A stretch of 64,000 nucleotides of DNA from Enchytraeus crypticus (lineage: Eukaryota > Annelida > Clitellata > Enchytraeida > Enchytraeidae). Under the pieces are notes generated by a model that was not told the DNA's origin, ran no database searches, and saw nothing but the letters and a program-made list of their open reading frames with translations. Below are positions 25,718-37,600 of this stretch, piece after piece (the first letter of the stretch is position 1; the number at the start of each line of letters is the position of its first letter). A program made the translations under genes and the position numbers. The DNA lies in assembly GCA_905160935.1 (NCBI GenBank), contig CAJHZI010000449.1:1845001-1909000 (forward strand), given 5' to 3'.

Positions 25718-25748
<31 letters not shown>

Positions 25749-27945
25749 ACATGGATTGATAGATTGATTGATAGATGGATTGATAGATTGATTGATAGAT
25801 GGATTGTTAGATGGATTGATAGATTGATTGATTGATTGATAGATGGATTGATAGATGGACTGATAGATGAACTTATCAATGGATTAATAGATGGATTGAT
25901 AGATGGATTGGTGTATTATTAGAGCGAGTAACTTGTAGCTGGATTAGCTTTTTACAGTCTTTTGATTGATTTACTGATTTATTGATTGACTGATCGATTG
26001 ATTGATTTTCGACAGCTAATGAGAAGATCTGCGTGAGATGTGGTAAGCGGTTTGTTCTGCTGCCTAACGGAACGTTTGTGAAGGAAGAGCCATGTGTGTA
26101 TCACTGGGGCAAAGCCTGGAAGAAAAGAGGTTAGATTAATCACTGCTCTAGATAACTGCAATCAATCAATCAACGCTGTGTTGTGAAATAAAAGTAAAGT
26201 AAACACGCAATATAGTGAAATGATCAACTATGTTGATATCTATCACTTTTTCATACCACATGTTTAAACCTTTAGGCAATTTAGACCATTTTTCGTGTAA
26301 CCAGTCCAGTGAATGTCCTTGATTTTACTCTCAGATCAGCGCGGATGGGATTCGAACCCACGAGGGTTCAATTCACCTCAGGATTTGTCATTTAGAACTT
26401 CATGACGTTATCTCTACTCTATTTAGATATTCTACAAGCTGAGTGTATGACTTATCTGTACGTAGTGTAACAGTGAGGCTACAGAGAAACATAGAGAACT
26501 CTTTCTAACTGAACTTAAGTGTTGATTCAATTAGTTTTGATTGATTTATTTATCTGCTATTTTAGTTAGACTTTTCTAAAGTGTATTATAGTACTGAATT
26601 ATTAACTAAATTGTAGATTTGTGCTTAGATAATATTACCTGGAGTATTGGTTAAGAGACTTGGTTTGTGGTTGAACAGTCGCAGGTTCTCTCACCACTCA
26701 GTACACGTGTTGTCAAGTAGAGTCCAGTGCTGTGGGGTGTCAAGTGGCCAAGGTTCTCTCTCTCTATCTCTCCTACGCTCTCTGTCTGTGTCTGTTTCTT
26801 TCTCTCTCTCTGTCTCTCTCTCTCTCTCTCTCACTTTCTGTGTCTCTCTCTCTTTCGTTGCAACTTTTTATTTCGTTACACAACAACACTACAAGTGTTA
26901 CCCTGTGATATTGGTAATATAACTGATACCACGACCTCAACTACAGTAATTGAATAGTTCACGACGTTACCTGGCGCTCTGCACACTGAGCTATTGAGAC
27001 ATGCAGTAGCTCACTGGGATCAGGGTGCATACTATGAAGTCCTCTACGATATTGATAAAAGTTAAATAAATAGAAATAGAAATTCTACTGCTGAATGTCA
27101 AAAATTATTTCCAATGAAAATTAAATTTAAAATTTGTAAAATTTCTGCAACAAACCCTGACCCTGACCCAACAAAATCATCAATTTCCAAGTGTACGTAC
27201 ACATTATGCGAGCGGTTTATTTATTTACTTAGCTGTATTTTCTTTTTGTCTCTGTATTCTGTATTCACTCTTCCATTGATTCAGTTTACAGCTCCTGCAA
27301 CTAGCAATTCGCTTAAACTAATTGTTTACGAGCAGAGTTCATGTAGCCATACAACTACTTGTGTATGTGTGTATATATACGTATATATACACGTGTATGT
27401 GTGTGTGTAGACACACGTGCACGAGAAGAACAAATACACAGATCTAGAGGGATACGTAAGCACACGCCCTACCTCCAACAACACAACGATTCACTCTGTA
27501 TACGCTCTCGACTGTGAAATGGTAACTCTCTGTTTCTCTAGCAGATAGCTGCCTTCTTACTTTATTGGTTGATTTGTTTGATTGATTTATTGATGGATTG
27601 ATTGATTGATTGACTGATTGATCGATTGATTGATTGATTGATTGACTGACTGATTAATTGATTAGATCTACACGACACACGGCAGTGAGTTGGCTAGGGT
27701 GACGGTGGTGGGGGCTGATTGCTCTGTTGTATTGATTGATTGACTGATTGATTGATTGATTAACTGATTGATTGATTAGATCTACACGACACACGGCAGT
27801 GAGTTGGCTAGGGTGACGATGGTGGGAGCTAATTTCTCTGTTGTATTGATTGATTGATTGATTGACTGATTGATTGATTAGATGTACACGACACACGGCA
27901 GTGAGTTGGCTAGGGTGACGGTGGTGGAGGCTGATTTCTCTGTTG

Positions 27946-27987
<42 letters not shown>

Positions 27988-29464
27988 CTGATTGACTGAT
28001 TGATTGATTAGATCTACACGACACACGGCAGTGAGTTGGCTAGGGTGACGGTGGTGGGGGCTGATTGCTCTGTTGTATTGGATGAGCTCGTCAAACCTCA
28101 GCACACTGTACTAGACCCCAACACTCGCTTCAGTGGTCTCACCATGCAGCAGATCAGCGATGTTACAACTACATTACACGACGTCCATACCCGTCTACTG
28201 TCCATGTTCAACTCACAAACGATTCTGATTGGTCACAGCTTGGAGAGTGACCTCACGGCTCTCAAGGTCACTGCTCTATTTGTAACCTCCTGTCAACTCT
28301 GAGTGTTGCAGTTACACTACGTAACACAATGTTTAACAAGGACTTGTTACTAGCATCATTTCCTTCCTCTCTGTCTGATCTATCAGTAGTCGCTACACAG
28401 AACGTATGTGGCTGTCGGTGATTCTATTGTCTAGTATCGAGTTCCTGGGCTCGCCCGTCATTGACATCGCTTTCGAGTGAGGAAACTGACGTTAACCTTA
28501 GCTTTAGGTTTTAGCTTTATCGCTGTTTTTCTAAATATCATTGATAGATCGATTGACTGATTGATTGATTGATTGTGAGTTTAACAGCAGAGAACAACAT
28601 CCAGATACAACTGCCCGTGTTAGTTAAGTCTGATCGATATTGATTTTATTTATTGATCGATTGATTGGTTGATCGATTGATTGTAGATGGTGCACGACAG
28701 GGTGGTAGACACTAGTATGGTGTTTCCACATAGACTTGGTCCACCCTACAAGAGAGCACTGCGCACTCTGGTGTCTGAGACTCTCATGAAGATCATTCAG
28801 AACGACGGTAAGTACCAGAGTTCTGCGCTACAATTAATTCACTTGACTTCTTTCTGCTTAACTTTCTCTGGTTTTTCATTTTGCTGACTTTTTTGCTCAC
28901 CCATCGGAATTCTTCTCAATAGTGCTCGATATTGTCTTGGTCACGACAGCACCAATGACGCCACTTCATGCATGTGTATATAGTGACGGGCCACGTCAAG
29001 TGTGTGTGTACAGTGATAGGCCACAGCATGTATGTGTATAGTGATCGGCCACGTCGTCTGTGTATGTGTATGCACTGTATAGTGATAGGCAACGTCGTGT
29101 GTGTGTATGTGTATGCACTGTACAGTGATAGGCCACGTCGTGTGTGTGTATGTGTATGCACTGTATAGTGATATGCCACGTCGTGTGTGTGTATGTGTAT
29201 GCACTGTATAGTGATAGGCCACGTCGTGTGTGTGTATGTGTATGCACTGTATAGTGATAGGCCACGTCGTGTGTGTGTATGTGTATGCACTGTATAGTGA
29301 TAGGCCACGTCGTGTATCTGTATGCACTGTATAGTGATAGGCCACGTCGTGTGTGTCTATGTGTAGTGACAGGCCACGACAGCACAGAGGACGCCACGTC
29401 ATGTATGGAGCTGATGTTGTGGAAGGTTAAGGAAGACAGAAAGAAATCCTATCGACACAGCTGA
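15834..29464 (+). CDS. REXO1-like: REXO1-like RNA exonuclease (14 coding exons)
   Basis: Coding exons: 15834-15975, 16730-19527, 21005-21076, 21808-21885, 22268-22408, 23143-23280, 23959-24214, 24395-24538, 26016-26129, 26685-26752, 27411-27521, 28012-28266, 28687-28807, 29373-29464. Phases agree throughout, giving about 1509 aa (human REXO1 is ~1221). Start [16 protein letters not shown] matches the conserved CCCH-finger N-terminus. Exon 2 has YVATPI and YVPTPI motifs typical of REXO1 and long Ser-rich repeats. Residues from ~1265 form a Cys-rich module ([25 protein letters not shown]). The DEDDh exonuclease follows: ExoI VYALDCEM (~1350), Exo[13 protein letters not shown], then DTSMVFPHR, and Exo[11 protein letters not shown]. 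Acts 3'-5' on RNA in the nucleus by family analogy. Exon 2 could start at 16727 (NAGNAG acceptor). All catalytic residues are present. Confidence 0.94.
16190..16548 (+). repeat. 17-bp minisatellite in REXO1-like intron 1
   Basis: About 21 units of 'ttattattcaccgctag', mostly identical, with a few decayed ones at the edges. High identity implies recent expansion. Confidence 0.95.
17970..18350 (+). repeat. coding Ser/His/Lys repeat in REXO1-like exon 2
   Basis: Repeats of [17 protein letters not shown] type, unit 16-18 codons plus sub-repeats, in frame. Because the unit length is a multiple of three and lacks stops on either strand, long spurious frames exist in other frames and on the minus strand. 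Confidence 0.9.
18785..19012 (+). repeat. coding ~51-bp repeat ([13 protein letters not shown]) in REXO1-like exon 2
   Basis: Five near-identical in-frame units of 17 codons with core [15 protein letters not shown]. Located between the Ser/His/Lys repeat and the conserved C-terminal part of the exon. Confidence 0.93.
19580..20627. mobile_element. foldback-type DNA transposon (non-autonomous)
   Basis: Long diverged inverted repeats: the left arm starts 'agtagtaggatggacacccg', the right arm reads in reverse complement 'agtagtaggaaggttacccg', and similarity extends ~300 bp inward ('aactttgaccc', 'gtgcattagtgc', 'gaagtatcagtggagca'). A six-base duplication TTGAAA flanks both ends (19574-19579, 20628-20633). 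No open frame inside, so it is a MITE or foldback element. It sits in intron 2 of the REXO1-like gene, 52 bp after the donor. Confidence 0.88.
21115..21211 (+). repeat. (TC)n microsatellite after a donor
   Basis: TC-rich tract starting ~40 bp after the donor of REXO1-like exon 3. The open frames on both strands are artefacts. Confidence 0.95.
21440..21670 (+). repeat. degenerate (TGAT)n tract
   Basis: TTGATTGA-type units with many substitutions in REXO1-like intron 3. Confidence 0.8.
22530..22915 (+). mobile_element. dispersed repeat (family C), longest copy
   Basis: Begins 'gtgttgtgctcgggtgtggt' and ends 'cactgaagaagagaagtatt'. It has partial relatives at 3430-3660, 41570-41655 and (minus) 47285-47520. 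Probably a SINE or retroposon tail; no tRNA boxes or coding region identified. Confidence 0.6.
22985..23040 (+). pseudogene. diverged relic copy of REXO1-like exon 6
   Basis: Translates to [18 protein letters not shown], aligning with [18 protein letters not shown] of the real exon (23143-23280) with the same spacing. It lies ~160 bp upstream of that exon in the same intron. It lacks the exon's 3' two thirds and a good donor. Confidence 0.7.
23040..23142 (+). repeat. TG-rich array of acceptor-like 'tgtgtagatgtg' units
   Basis: At least four 'tgtgtagatgtgtg' or 'gtatagatgtg' units precede the true acceptor 'gtgtag' and the exon start 'gatgtgag', so the exon edge itself appears to seed the array. 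Confidence 0.7.
23605..23757. mobile_element. dispersed repeat (family E)
   Basis: Matches 37728-37880: 'ttattccgtatagttac', 'catatcgcatgtg', 'gttattagtaatcgtt' or close variants. Unclassified transposable-element fragment. Confidence 0.55.
23765..23950 (+). repeat. (TGAT)n before REXO1-like exon 7
   Basis: TTGATTGA units with two 'catgtctcag' insertions, ending at the acceptor 'ctgcgcag'. Confidence 0.9.
24543..24836 (+). repeat. (TC)n tract directly after a donor
   Basis: Starts five bases into the intron after REXO1-like exon 8 (donor at 24539, gttagtcctctc). About 290 bp; the 93-aa open frame here is an artefact. Confidence 0.95.
25190..25442 (+). repeat. (GATTGATA)n / (TGAT)n array
   Basis: Four- and eight-base units, part of a ~720-bp array interrupted at 25443 by an exon fragment. 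Confidence 0.9.
25443..25512 (+). pseudogene. displaced copy of the start of REXO1-like exon 12
   Basis: Repeats the acceptor-side ~70 nt of the exon at 28012 ([16 protein letters not shown] region) with three or four differences, 2.5 kb upstream and three introns too early, embedded in a TGAT array. Confidence 0.9.
25513..25915 (+). repeat. (GATTGATAGATG)n array
   Basis: Continuation of the tetranucleotide array downstream of the displaced exon copy. Minus-strand frames of Ile/Asn/Ser/Gln are artefacts. Confidence 0.95.
26199..26417 (-). mobile_element. tRNA-derived SINE (family B)
   Basis: On the minus strand shows the B box 'gggttcgaatccc' and the shared body. Lies in REXO1-like intron 9, antisense to the gene. 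Confidence 0.75.
26753..26860 (+). repeat. (TC)n after the REXO1-like exon 10 donor
   Basis: The donor itself reads gttctctctctctatctctc, continuing as TC/TG repeat. Confidence 0.95.
27590..28011 (+). repeat. three tandem truncated copies of REXO1-like exon 12 with (TGAT)n
   Basis: Copies at 27666-27733, 27780-27847 and 27882-27949. Each has a TTGATTAG acceptor, 68 nt of coding sequence ([16 protein letters not shown]) and a fall into TGAT repeat exactly where the exon reads 'gttgtattggatgag'. The intact exon starts at 28012. Confidence 0.96.
28436..28525 (+). mobile_element. SINE family A, 3' part
   Basis: Matches 7150-7230 from 'cctgggctcgcccgtca' through 'gaggaaactgacgttaacc'; head missing. 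Confidence 0.7.
28936..29372 (+). repeat. relic copy of the last REXO1-like exon plus minisatellite of its acceptor edge
   Basis: 28938-28975 ('ggtcacgacagcaccaatga', then 'cgccacttcatgcatg') mirrors the start of the true last exon at 29373. It is followed by about nine ~50-bp units 'gtgataggccacgtcgtgtg' + TG repeat that keep the 'ggccacg' exon start. Confidence 0.88.
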
Positions 29465-29469
29465 TGCAG

Positions 29470-29810
29470 CGTGACCAACGTGACACTGTGCTACCACGAG
29501 ACACTGTGCTACCACGTCACACTGTGCTACCACGTCACACTGTGCTACCACGTCATACTGTGCTACCACGTCACACTGCGCTACCACTTGTGTCACGTAC
29601 ACGGTGCTACCACGCGACACTGTGCTACCACGCGACACTGCTACCACGCGACACTGCTACCACGTGACACGGTGCTACCACGTGACACTGTGCTACCACG
29701 CAACACTATACTACTACGTGTCACGTGACACTGTGCTACCACGCGACACTGTGCTACCACGTGTGTTACGTACACGGTGCTACCACGTGACACTGTGCTA
29801 CCACGTGTAG
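29470..29810 (+). repeat. ~18-20-bp minisatellite in the REXO1-like 3' UTR
   Basis: About eighteen units of 'gctaccacgtcacactgt', starting within 15 bp of the stop codon and therefore probably transcribed. Confidence 0.92.
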
Positions 29811-30362
29811 CACAGCTATCGGAACTTACTGCCGTTGATCCAGTGCTGAAATCCCTGCCACTTATCCTCTTATTCTTATTAACAGTTCTTTGAGGTCCAG
29901 TTGAGAGTTATCTTACCTGCATTGGTTTTCTGTTACATGTCTCTAACTGCTCTGCCATTCATTTCATTTGACTTTACTAAAACTAAACTAATACTTCAGT
30001 AAGGAATTCCTAATTATTTGTGTTTTTATTGTATTATTTGTGTTTCTAAGATGTTGATTATTCTCCACATTTGTATTAATGGATTCTATAATCATTTTCT
30101 GCTATTCAACCTACATTAAAGAATTGAGTTATTGGCAATTGCCATGACACTGTAATACATTAAATTGAGATTATTAGCCATCGCTTATGATGTCTTTGAT
30201 CTGGAGGCTGTTTTAAGTTCAGTTCTGCAGTTTTAAAGTCTCTGATGGTAACAGCTGCTAATATTTACATTGACTGAAATTCTGTTATGATTTAATACAC
30301 GTGTGATATTGAATGTCTTAGGTAGATTTTCTATGTCTAGTTTTATACGAGCGGTCTGATGA

Positions 30363-30368
30363 AATAAA
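30363..30368 (+). terminator. candidate polyadenylation signal of the REXO1-like gene
   Basis: AATAAA followed within ~35 bp by a T/GT-rich stretch (tctgtgtctgttgtct). It would give a 3' UTR of ~0.9 kb. First good signal after the stop that I noticed. Confidence 0.45.
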
Positions 30369-30484
30369 CTCATATCATTGTTTAACCTTCTGTGTCTGTT
30401 GTCTCTTTAAGTTCATCGTATGCATCGTACACAATGTCTCGAGCCAAGCGGGCTTTAAAATAACTTTCTTATACTTCTTTCTAG

Positions 30485-30720
30485 TACTCCAGTACTAGAT
30501 GTACTACTAGTACTAGATGTACTACAAGTACTCCAGTCCTAGATGTACTACTAGTACTTCAGTACTAGATGTCTAGTACTCCAGTACTAGATGTGCTACA
30601 AGTACTCCAGTACTAGAGTACTACTAGTACTCCAGTACTAGTTGTACTCCAGTACTAGATGTACTACTAGTACTCTAGTACTATATGTACTAGTTGTACT
30701 CCAGTACTAGTGTATCAAAG
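30485..30720. repeat. 'gtactactagtactccagta' tandem repeat
   Basis: About ten irregular units rich in the palindrome AGTACT and in CTAG. Intergenic, between the convergent REXO1-like and EDC4-like genes. Confidence 0.85.
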
Positions 30721-31329
30721 TGGTGCAGGAGCGAACATTGGGTCTACTCATGATGTAGCTTTAGATAAAACAAGTAACAAGAATTTTCTGTTCATACACG
30801 GTTCTTGTAGAGTCTATTCTCACTCTTTATAAATCAATGCATAAAATAAGCGCAAAGAAGATCTATGTTAAGGTCCTGTTCAGTAAAATGAAACATCAGA
30901 ATGTAAGAGCACAAGATGCAGCTACAGCTGCTCTACCAGAGTTGCACAGCTACCCTGACAGTCTCAGTGTACATCAGATGCCATCATGGATGAGTTAGAG
31001 TAGCGAGAGACTTGCTACATGTCATCATGGATGAGAAGAGTAGAGCAGATAATAAGGACTCGATACAGCTTTTCACAAGTCGTCCGACAATACGTTGCTG
31101 CACAAGATCACAAGAGTACGCCACACAACATACACAGGACAAGATACGACAGTTCAGTCATTTCCTATAACATGATAGGAAATATAATTAGAAGTAAAGT
31201 AACATGACGCGCTTGCTACTGATACATACAGCATCATTGAATGACTGTTTGATGATATCTCAACTGTGTACTTGTTGCACACAAAACAGTTTGTCTATTG
31301 CTTCTACTCACTCTACATAACAAAAACTG

Positions 31330-31663
31330 AAGGAATAATACTGGCTCCACCCACGCTATGTACTGGCTCCACGCATGCTATCTAAAAGCTCCGCCAACGC
31401 TTTTTACTGACTTTATCCACCATTTTCTATTGGCTCCACCCATTCAATCTACTGACACACCATGCTATCTATTGACTCCATCCACCGCTATACATGCTAT
31501 TTGTGGGCCCAGCCCATGCTAAGCTGATAAAAGTGAGATCCGCCCATTTTTATCAACTCCGCCTAAAGCAATCTTCTGACCACCCACTGTTATATAGTGA
31601 CTCCACCCCTATCCACTAACTGTTATATATTGACTCCACCCCTATCCACTAGCTCCACCCACT
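31330..31663 (-). repeat. tandem copies of the EDC4-like 3' coding end
   Basis: On the minus strand about twelve ~22-30 bp units of 'ggtggagccaat' type follow the stop codon. They resemble the last codons 'ggcggagccacgagataa', so the gene end seems to have seeded the array. Confidence 0.7.
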
Positions 31664-34600
31664 TTATCTCGTGGCTCCGCCCAGCAGAGCCTCGACAGCA
31701 ATGTTGAGCATCCTCAGCTGTCTCCTAGTGCTGTGCTCGAGATCTTGATGTTTAGATGTGAGAAACGAGTCGAGAGCTGCTCGTAGTGTACGCAGCACAG
31801 CAGGGGCGTGGCTACGGGTTGACAGACAGTGCATGTCTAGCTTCATCACCGCCTCCTCTAGGTACCTAATCCACCAATCAAACAACCTGATTAGTTTTCT
31901 ACCTAATCAACCAATCAAACAGCCTGATTAGTTGTCTACCTAACCAATCAATCACACAGCCTGATTAGTTTTCTACCTAATCAACCAATCAAACAGCCTG
32001 ATTAGTTATCTGTAAAGAGACTACTAAAAATAGGCTGAAGTAGAGGTTATTGTCGGTTTCTTTTAAGTCTTGTAAATAGCGAGCATGGATGCAGTCATTG
32101 AAACCTGTACAATAACTACCCATAATTATTATTATTAGTAGTAACTTGTTACTTCTGGCAAACAATCATCATTAAAGAACAAGATAAAAAGTACATAAAA
32201 TGATCAACAGAGAGAGAGAGAGAGAGAGAGAGACATGTGTTTAAGCACAGTGTTGTTGCTCAGATCAGCAGAGAGTTGTTGTATGAGGGACAGCAGTGTT
32301 GTTTGCTGCAGGGCGCAGTCGCTCTCAGTGAAGATGATGGAGGGGTCACTGGTCTCACACACGTACATCACTAGTCCCAGGTCTGCCGCTGCCAGTGCCT
32401 GAGTCAACCATTTCAATAAATACTCTATCAGTTAATCAAGTAATGCCAAATAAAAAAATACAATTATACACATTTGCAAAGAATCTAAAATAACTTTAAA
32501 ATGTAAATTCATGTACAATAATTAATATACATAATTTAAAGTGAATATGTAACTTTGCAAAAGGACATACAAGAATAACGACATTAGATCATTCAAGAGA
32601 CGTCAGCAGCAGATCAGACCAGATTGAAAGCAGAATTAAACAGACATTTAGTCGTTCAAGAGACGTCAGCAGCAGATCAGACCAGATTGAAAGCAGAATT
32701 AAACAGACATATGATCATTCAACAGACGTTAGCAGCAGATCAGACCAGATTGAAAGCAGAGTTGTACTGCTGTTGCTGCAGCAAGCCTTGTATCTGAGCT
32801 CTCAGCTGCTGAGGTGTTGTTGTTGTTGCCCCACCCAGGAGGTGGGAGAGAGGGTGGAGAGGGGCGGGGGTGGTTGAGCGAGAGTTGAAAGTTGTAATGA
32901 TGCGCTCACTGATGATTGATTGATGATCACGTAGAGCAGAGTCGATCTCTTCACGAATCAGCGTGCTGAGAGAATCACGTAATGTGTCAGCTAATCTACA
33001 CATACAATCACGTGATGTGTCAGCTAGCCTACACAATACACATACAATAAATTAATGTGCCAGCTAGCCTACATGTTTAGTAAAAACAATAACATCATAA
33101 CAGTGATCTCACTGGCTGTGAGATTGAGCGGTTGTAGTTTGTTGAGAATTCTCTTGCACGAGCAGTTCTCAGTAGGTTCAAGTGCTCACATGTTGCACAT
33201 ATTTTAAGTCTCTGGACCGGATAATGACTCAAGATCTTATCGTATACAAGATGGCGTTGTTAGCATATAGGCGAGTCACTTTAATCAAGTTGTGTGTCTC
33301 ACTTGATTGAAGCAACGCAGCTCTATAAGTCGCTCTTCTATATTCACTAATCTAGTCAGACCCAGCTTGTCTAATTCTTGGCACTAAGCCAAGTTGTGTT
33401 TCACTTAATGAAAGTGACACAGCCTCTACAACTCAGCTCCTATAATTCTGGACTAGTTTTCTGGACTAAGGATTTACACTGCTTTGGGACTTTGCTTTGC
33501 TCGTTGGCTAGGCTTGACTCAACAGTGATCGATGTTGTCACAGACGACAGCAGCACTTTTGTTGTGTCAGTGAGCATAGACGTATAGTAAGCTGACCTAT
33601 CAGTAGCTGCTTGCAGGGCTAGCTGCAGCTGAGTGGACTGCTGCTCTGCTGGGGGCTCAGCTGCTGACAGCTGCAGGGTTTGAGCCAGTGAGATGAGCTG
33701 AGTGGTGAGGGGGTCAGGCTTCATAAGCTCTGATAGACCCCCCACCTCCCCACTCATCTCCTCCCACCTCGTCATCTGTCGACCTACCAGCTCACCCTGT
33801 CGTTCAGTGTCTGCATCAATCAATCAATCTATCAATCAATCGATCAATCAATCAATCATGCACTCACTGCTCTGAATGTCTGCAGTCTAGCAATCGCTAA
33901 TCATTTCTCTCAATCTCCTCTCAAACTATCAATCAAGCTTCACAGTTTTAAGCTTCACTGTATTTAAATATAAATATACAATCCATTCATCAGCATTCAT
34001 ACATATAAAAAAATCAATAAATCAATCAGCAGACAGATCGCCTTGACAGTTCTCATAAATTTTTAGACTAAATAGTCTGAATAAATTACTTATTTATTTA
34101 TTCAGAATAATCAGAAAAATTAAATAAAACAATTTTTAAAATAAAGCAAGAAAAGCATTCATATTCTGCACAACTCATTCTACTCAATCACCCCACAGCA
34201 AGGATTCATTGCTTCAGCACTTCTCATAAACATGGGCACTTGTAATGTAGCAACTAACATTGCCTAAGCCCCGCTCTGAAGGCAGAGTCGAGTTGTTGCC
34301 CCGCCTCGGCACAGCCCCTGCTGAATGAGCCAGAGAACATATCGACACAGGCTGCTGAGACACTGGACTCCACAGCGCTTGACACTGCGTGACCAATAGC
34401 ATCCGTCGTCTTCTATACAACACAATACAACACAACTCTACATTATACAATACAACACAACTCTACCATACACAATACAACACAACTCTACAATATACAA
34501 TACAACACAACTCTGCAATATACAATACAACACTATACTACTACATACAATACAACACAACTCTACCATACACAATACAACACAACTCTACAATATACAA

Positions 34601-37600
34601 TACAACACAACTCTACAATATACAATACAACACAACTCTACAATATACAATACAACACAACTCTACAATATACAATACAACACAACTCTACAATATACAA
34701 TACAACACAACTCTACAATACGCAATACAACACAACTCTACAATATACAATACAACAAAACTCTACAATATACAATACAACACTATACTACTATATACTA
34801 TACAACACAATACAACACAATACTATACAACAAAATACAACACTATACTATACAACACAATACAACACATTACTACACAACAAAATACAACACTATATGT
34901 ACTATACAACACAATACAACACTGTTCTATACAACACACTACAACACTATCCAATACTATATAACACTATACTACACTATCCTATACTCTACACCACAAT
35001 ATTACACTATACTATCCAGAACAATACAACACAATCCTATATAACATAATACAACATTAAACAATACAGGGCAGTACAATACAATTCAACCATTACTCAG
35101 AACCAATGATAACAACGATTAGCCACAACCAGTGCTAAGAGTCTGATACCTGACATTCATCATGGTAACAGTGTTAACACTTAAAGCAATTAGAAGAGCC
35201 TGAAGACAACGAGAGAGGGGTAACCTTTGCTCTGATCATCTTGCTGATGCTCTCTCTCAGTGCTGAGTCTGAGGCAGAGATCTTCTGTGTGTGGTCGTTC
35301 AGTAGTCTTCTTATCACTGGCTCCAGTCCTCTCGTTACCACTACAACAACAACATGACCACTGCTGTCCATGACAACATCAAATACTTTGAAATCAAATT
35401 CAAAACTATGAGCAAAATATGGCGTCCAGTAAAAGGTGTGAAGCAAAATCCAGTAAACCAGTCCAAGGAAGAGCAAAGAGAAGCTTCGTGTGGTGTCCCA
35501 GATCTTGTACAGGGGTCACTTGTTTAAATCAAACTATTCAATCAAAGCTAAAGAATGCAGGGAGGAGTGGAAAAGGTCTATCCGTATCCTGACCCTATTT
35601 AACTAGGATTAAAGGGAAGATGATGATGATGATATTATGTGACAGTGTCTTATGACGAGGAACCGAATGTTAAATTAAATTAAATTGATTGATTGATGAT
35701 GAAAGGTAAGAGTGCAGCTGATGCTTGTATTGTTGATGACGCTATTGCTATTATCTACTTATTATACGACTCTACGTCTTCCAGTTCAAAATAACTGCCG
35801 AAGCAGACAAAGTAGCAAGGTCATGGACACAATGTAAAAAATTGCAAGGTCATTGACACATTGTTACTGTGACAACTGTATTGTTATTTTAACAACTGTA
35901 TTTTTTACTATAACGACGGTATTGTTACTATGACGACTGTATTGTTACTATAACGACTGTATTTTTACAATAACGACTGTATTTTTACTATGATGACTGT
36001 ACTGTTGCTATGACGACTATTACCAGGCAGCACAGATCTCCTCAGCTCCTCCTGTAGCATGGGCTGCACGCTCTCACGCACACACCCCTGCAGCAGCTGA
36101 GTCAATGACGTCATCAACCCCTCCCCCCTCTCTCTCTCCACTCTCCTCAGTCTCTCAGCGACCACGTGCAAATCATCGTTATCTACAATCAACCAAATAG
36201 CCAATCAATCAATCAATGATTTCATTACAACTTTTGGAAAATAATTCATATCATGTTAAAATTCTGGTCTACATAAGCTCATTGAGCACTAATAGAGCAT
36301 TGATGAGAGGAGTGCACGTGTACTTACCACTGGTAGAGCATTGATTACAGAGGAGTGCACGTGTACTTACCACTAGTAGAGCATCGATTACAGAGAAGTG
36401 CACATGTACTTACCAATAGTAGAGCATTGATGAGAGAGGAGTGCAGATGTACTTACCACTAGTAGAGAATTGATTACAGAGGAGTGCAGATGTACTTACC
36501 ACTACTTACCACTAGTAGAGCAATGATTACAGAGGAGTGCATATGTGCTTACCACTAGTAGAGCATTGATTACAGACGAGTGCACACGTACTTACCACTG
36601 TTTTGCTTTTGTCTGCTGACTGCCGAGCTCACTGCTCTACTCAACTCATCGCACGTAGCTACATGTAAAGAGCGCTGTGATTGGCTGGCAAGTTCCTCTC
36701 GTAGGCTATTTATAGCTTCTTGCTGAGCACTCACTAATTCCAGGATTGTCTTCAAATCCTGCTGTAAACAAAAGGAAACATCTACAGTTACACGACTATC
36801 TAAGAAACATAAGCAATTCCCTACAGTTACATGACTAAGAAACATAAGCAATTCCCTACAGTTACATGACTATCTAAGAAACATAAGCAATTCCCTACAG
36901 TTACATGACTAAGAAACATAAGCAATTCCCTACAGTTACATGACTATCTAAGAAACATATGCAATTCCCTACAGTTACATGACTATCTAAGAAACATAAG
37001 CAATTCTCTACAGTTACAAAACTATCTCAGAAAAATAAGCAATACCCTACCAATACACAACAATCTCAGAAACATAAGAAATTCTCTACCGTTACACAAC
37101 AATCTCAGAAACATAAGAAATTCTCTACCGTTACACAACAATCTCAGAAACATAAGAAATTCTCTACCGTTACACAACAATCTCAGAAACATAAGAAATT
37201 CTCTACCGTTACACAACAATCTCAGAAACATAAGAAATTCTCTACCGTTACACAACAATCTCAGAAACATAAAAAATTCTAAACCGTTACACAACTATCT
37301 CGTAAACATAAGCAATACTCTACCATTACACAACTATCTCAGAAACATAAGCAATACTCTACGGTTACACAAATACCTTAGAAACATAAGCAATTCTCTA
37401 CCGTTACAAAACTAACTCAGAAACATAAGCAATTCTCTACCGTTACACAACTATCTCAGAAACAAAAGCAATTCTCTACCGTTACAAAACTAACTCAGAA
37501 ACATAAGCAATTCTCTACCGTTACACAAATATCTCAGAAACATAAGCAATTCTCTACCTTTACAAAACTAACTCAGAAACATAAGCAATTCTCTACCGTT

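Noticed and set aside
29470..29810. CRISPR-like direct repeats
   Set aside because: Contiguous minisatellite units without unique spacers, in a eukaryotic genome. The same applies to the arrays at 12965, 16190, 39560, 46370 and 49035.
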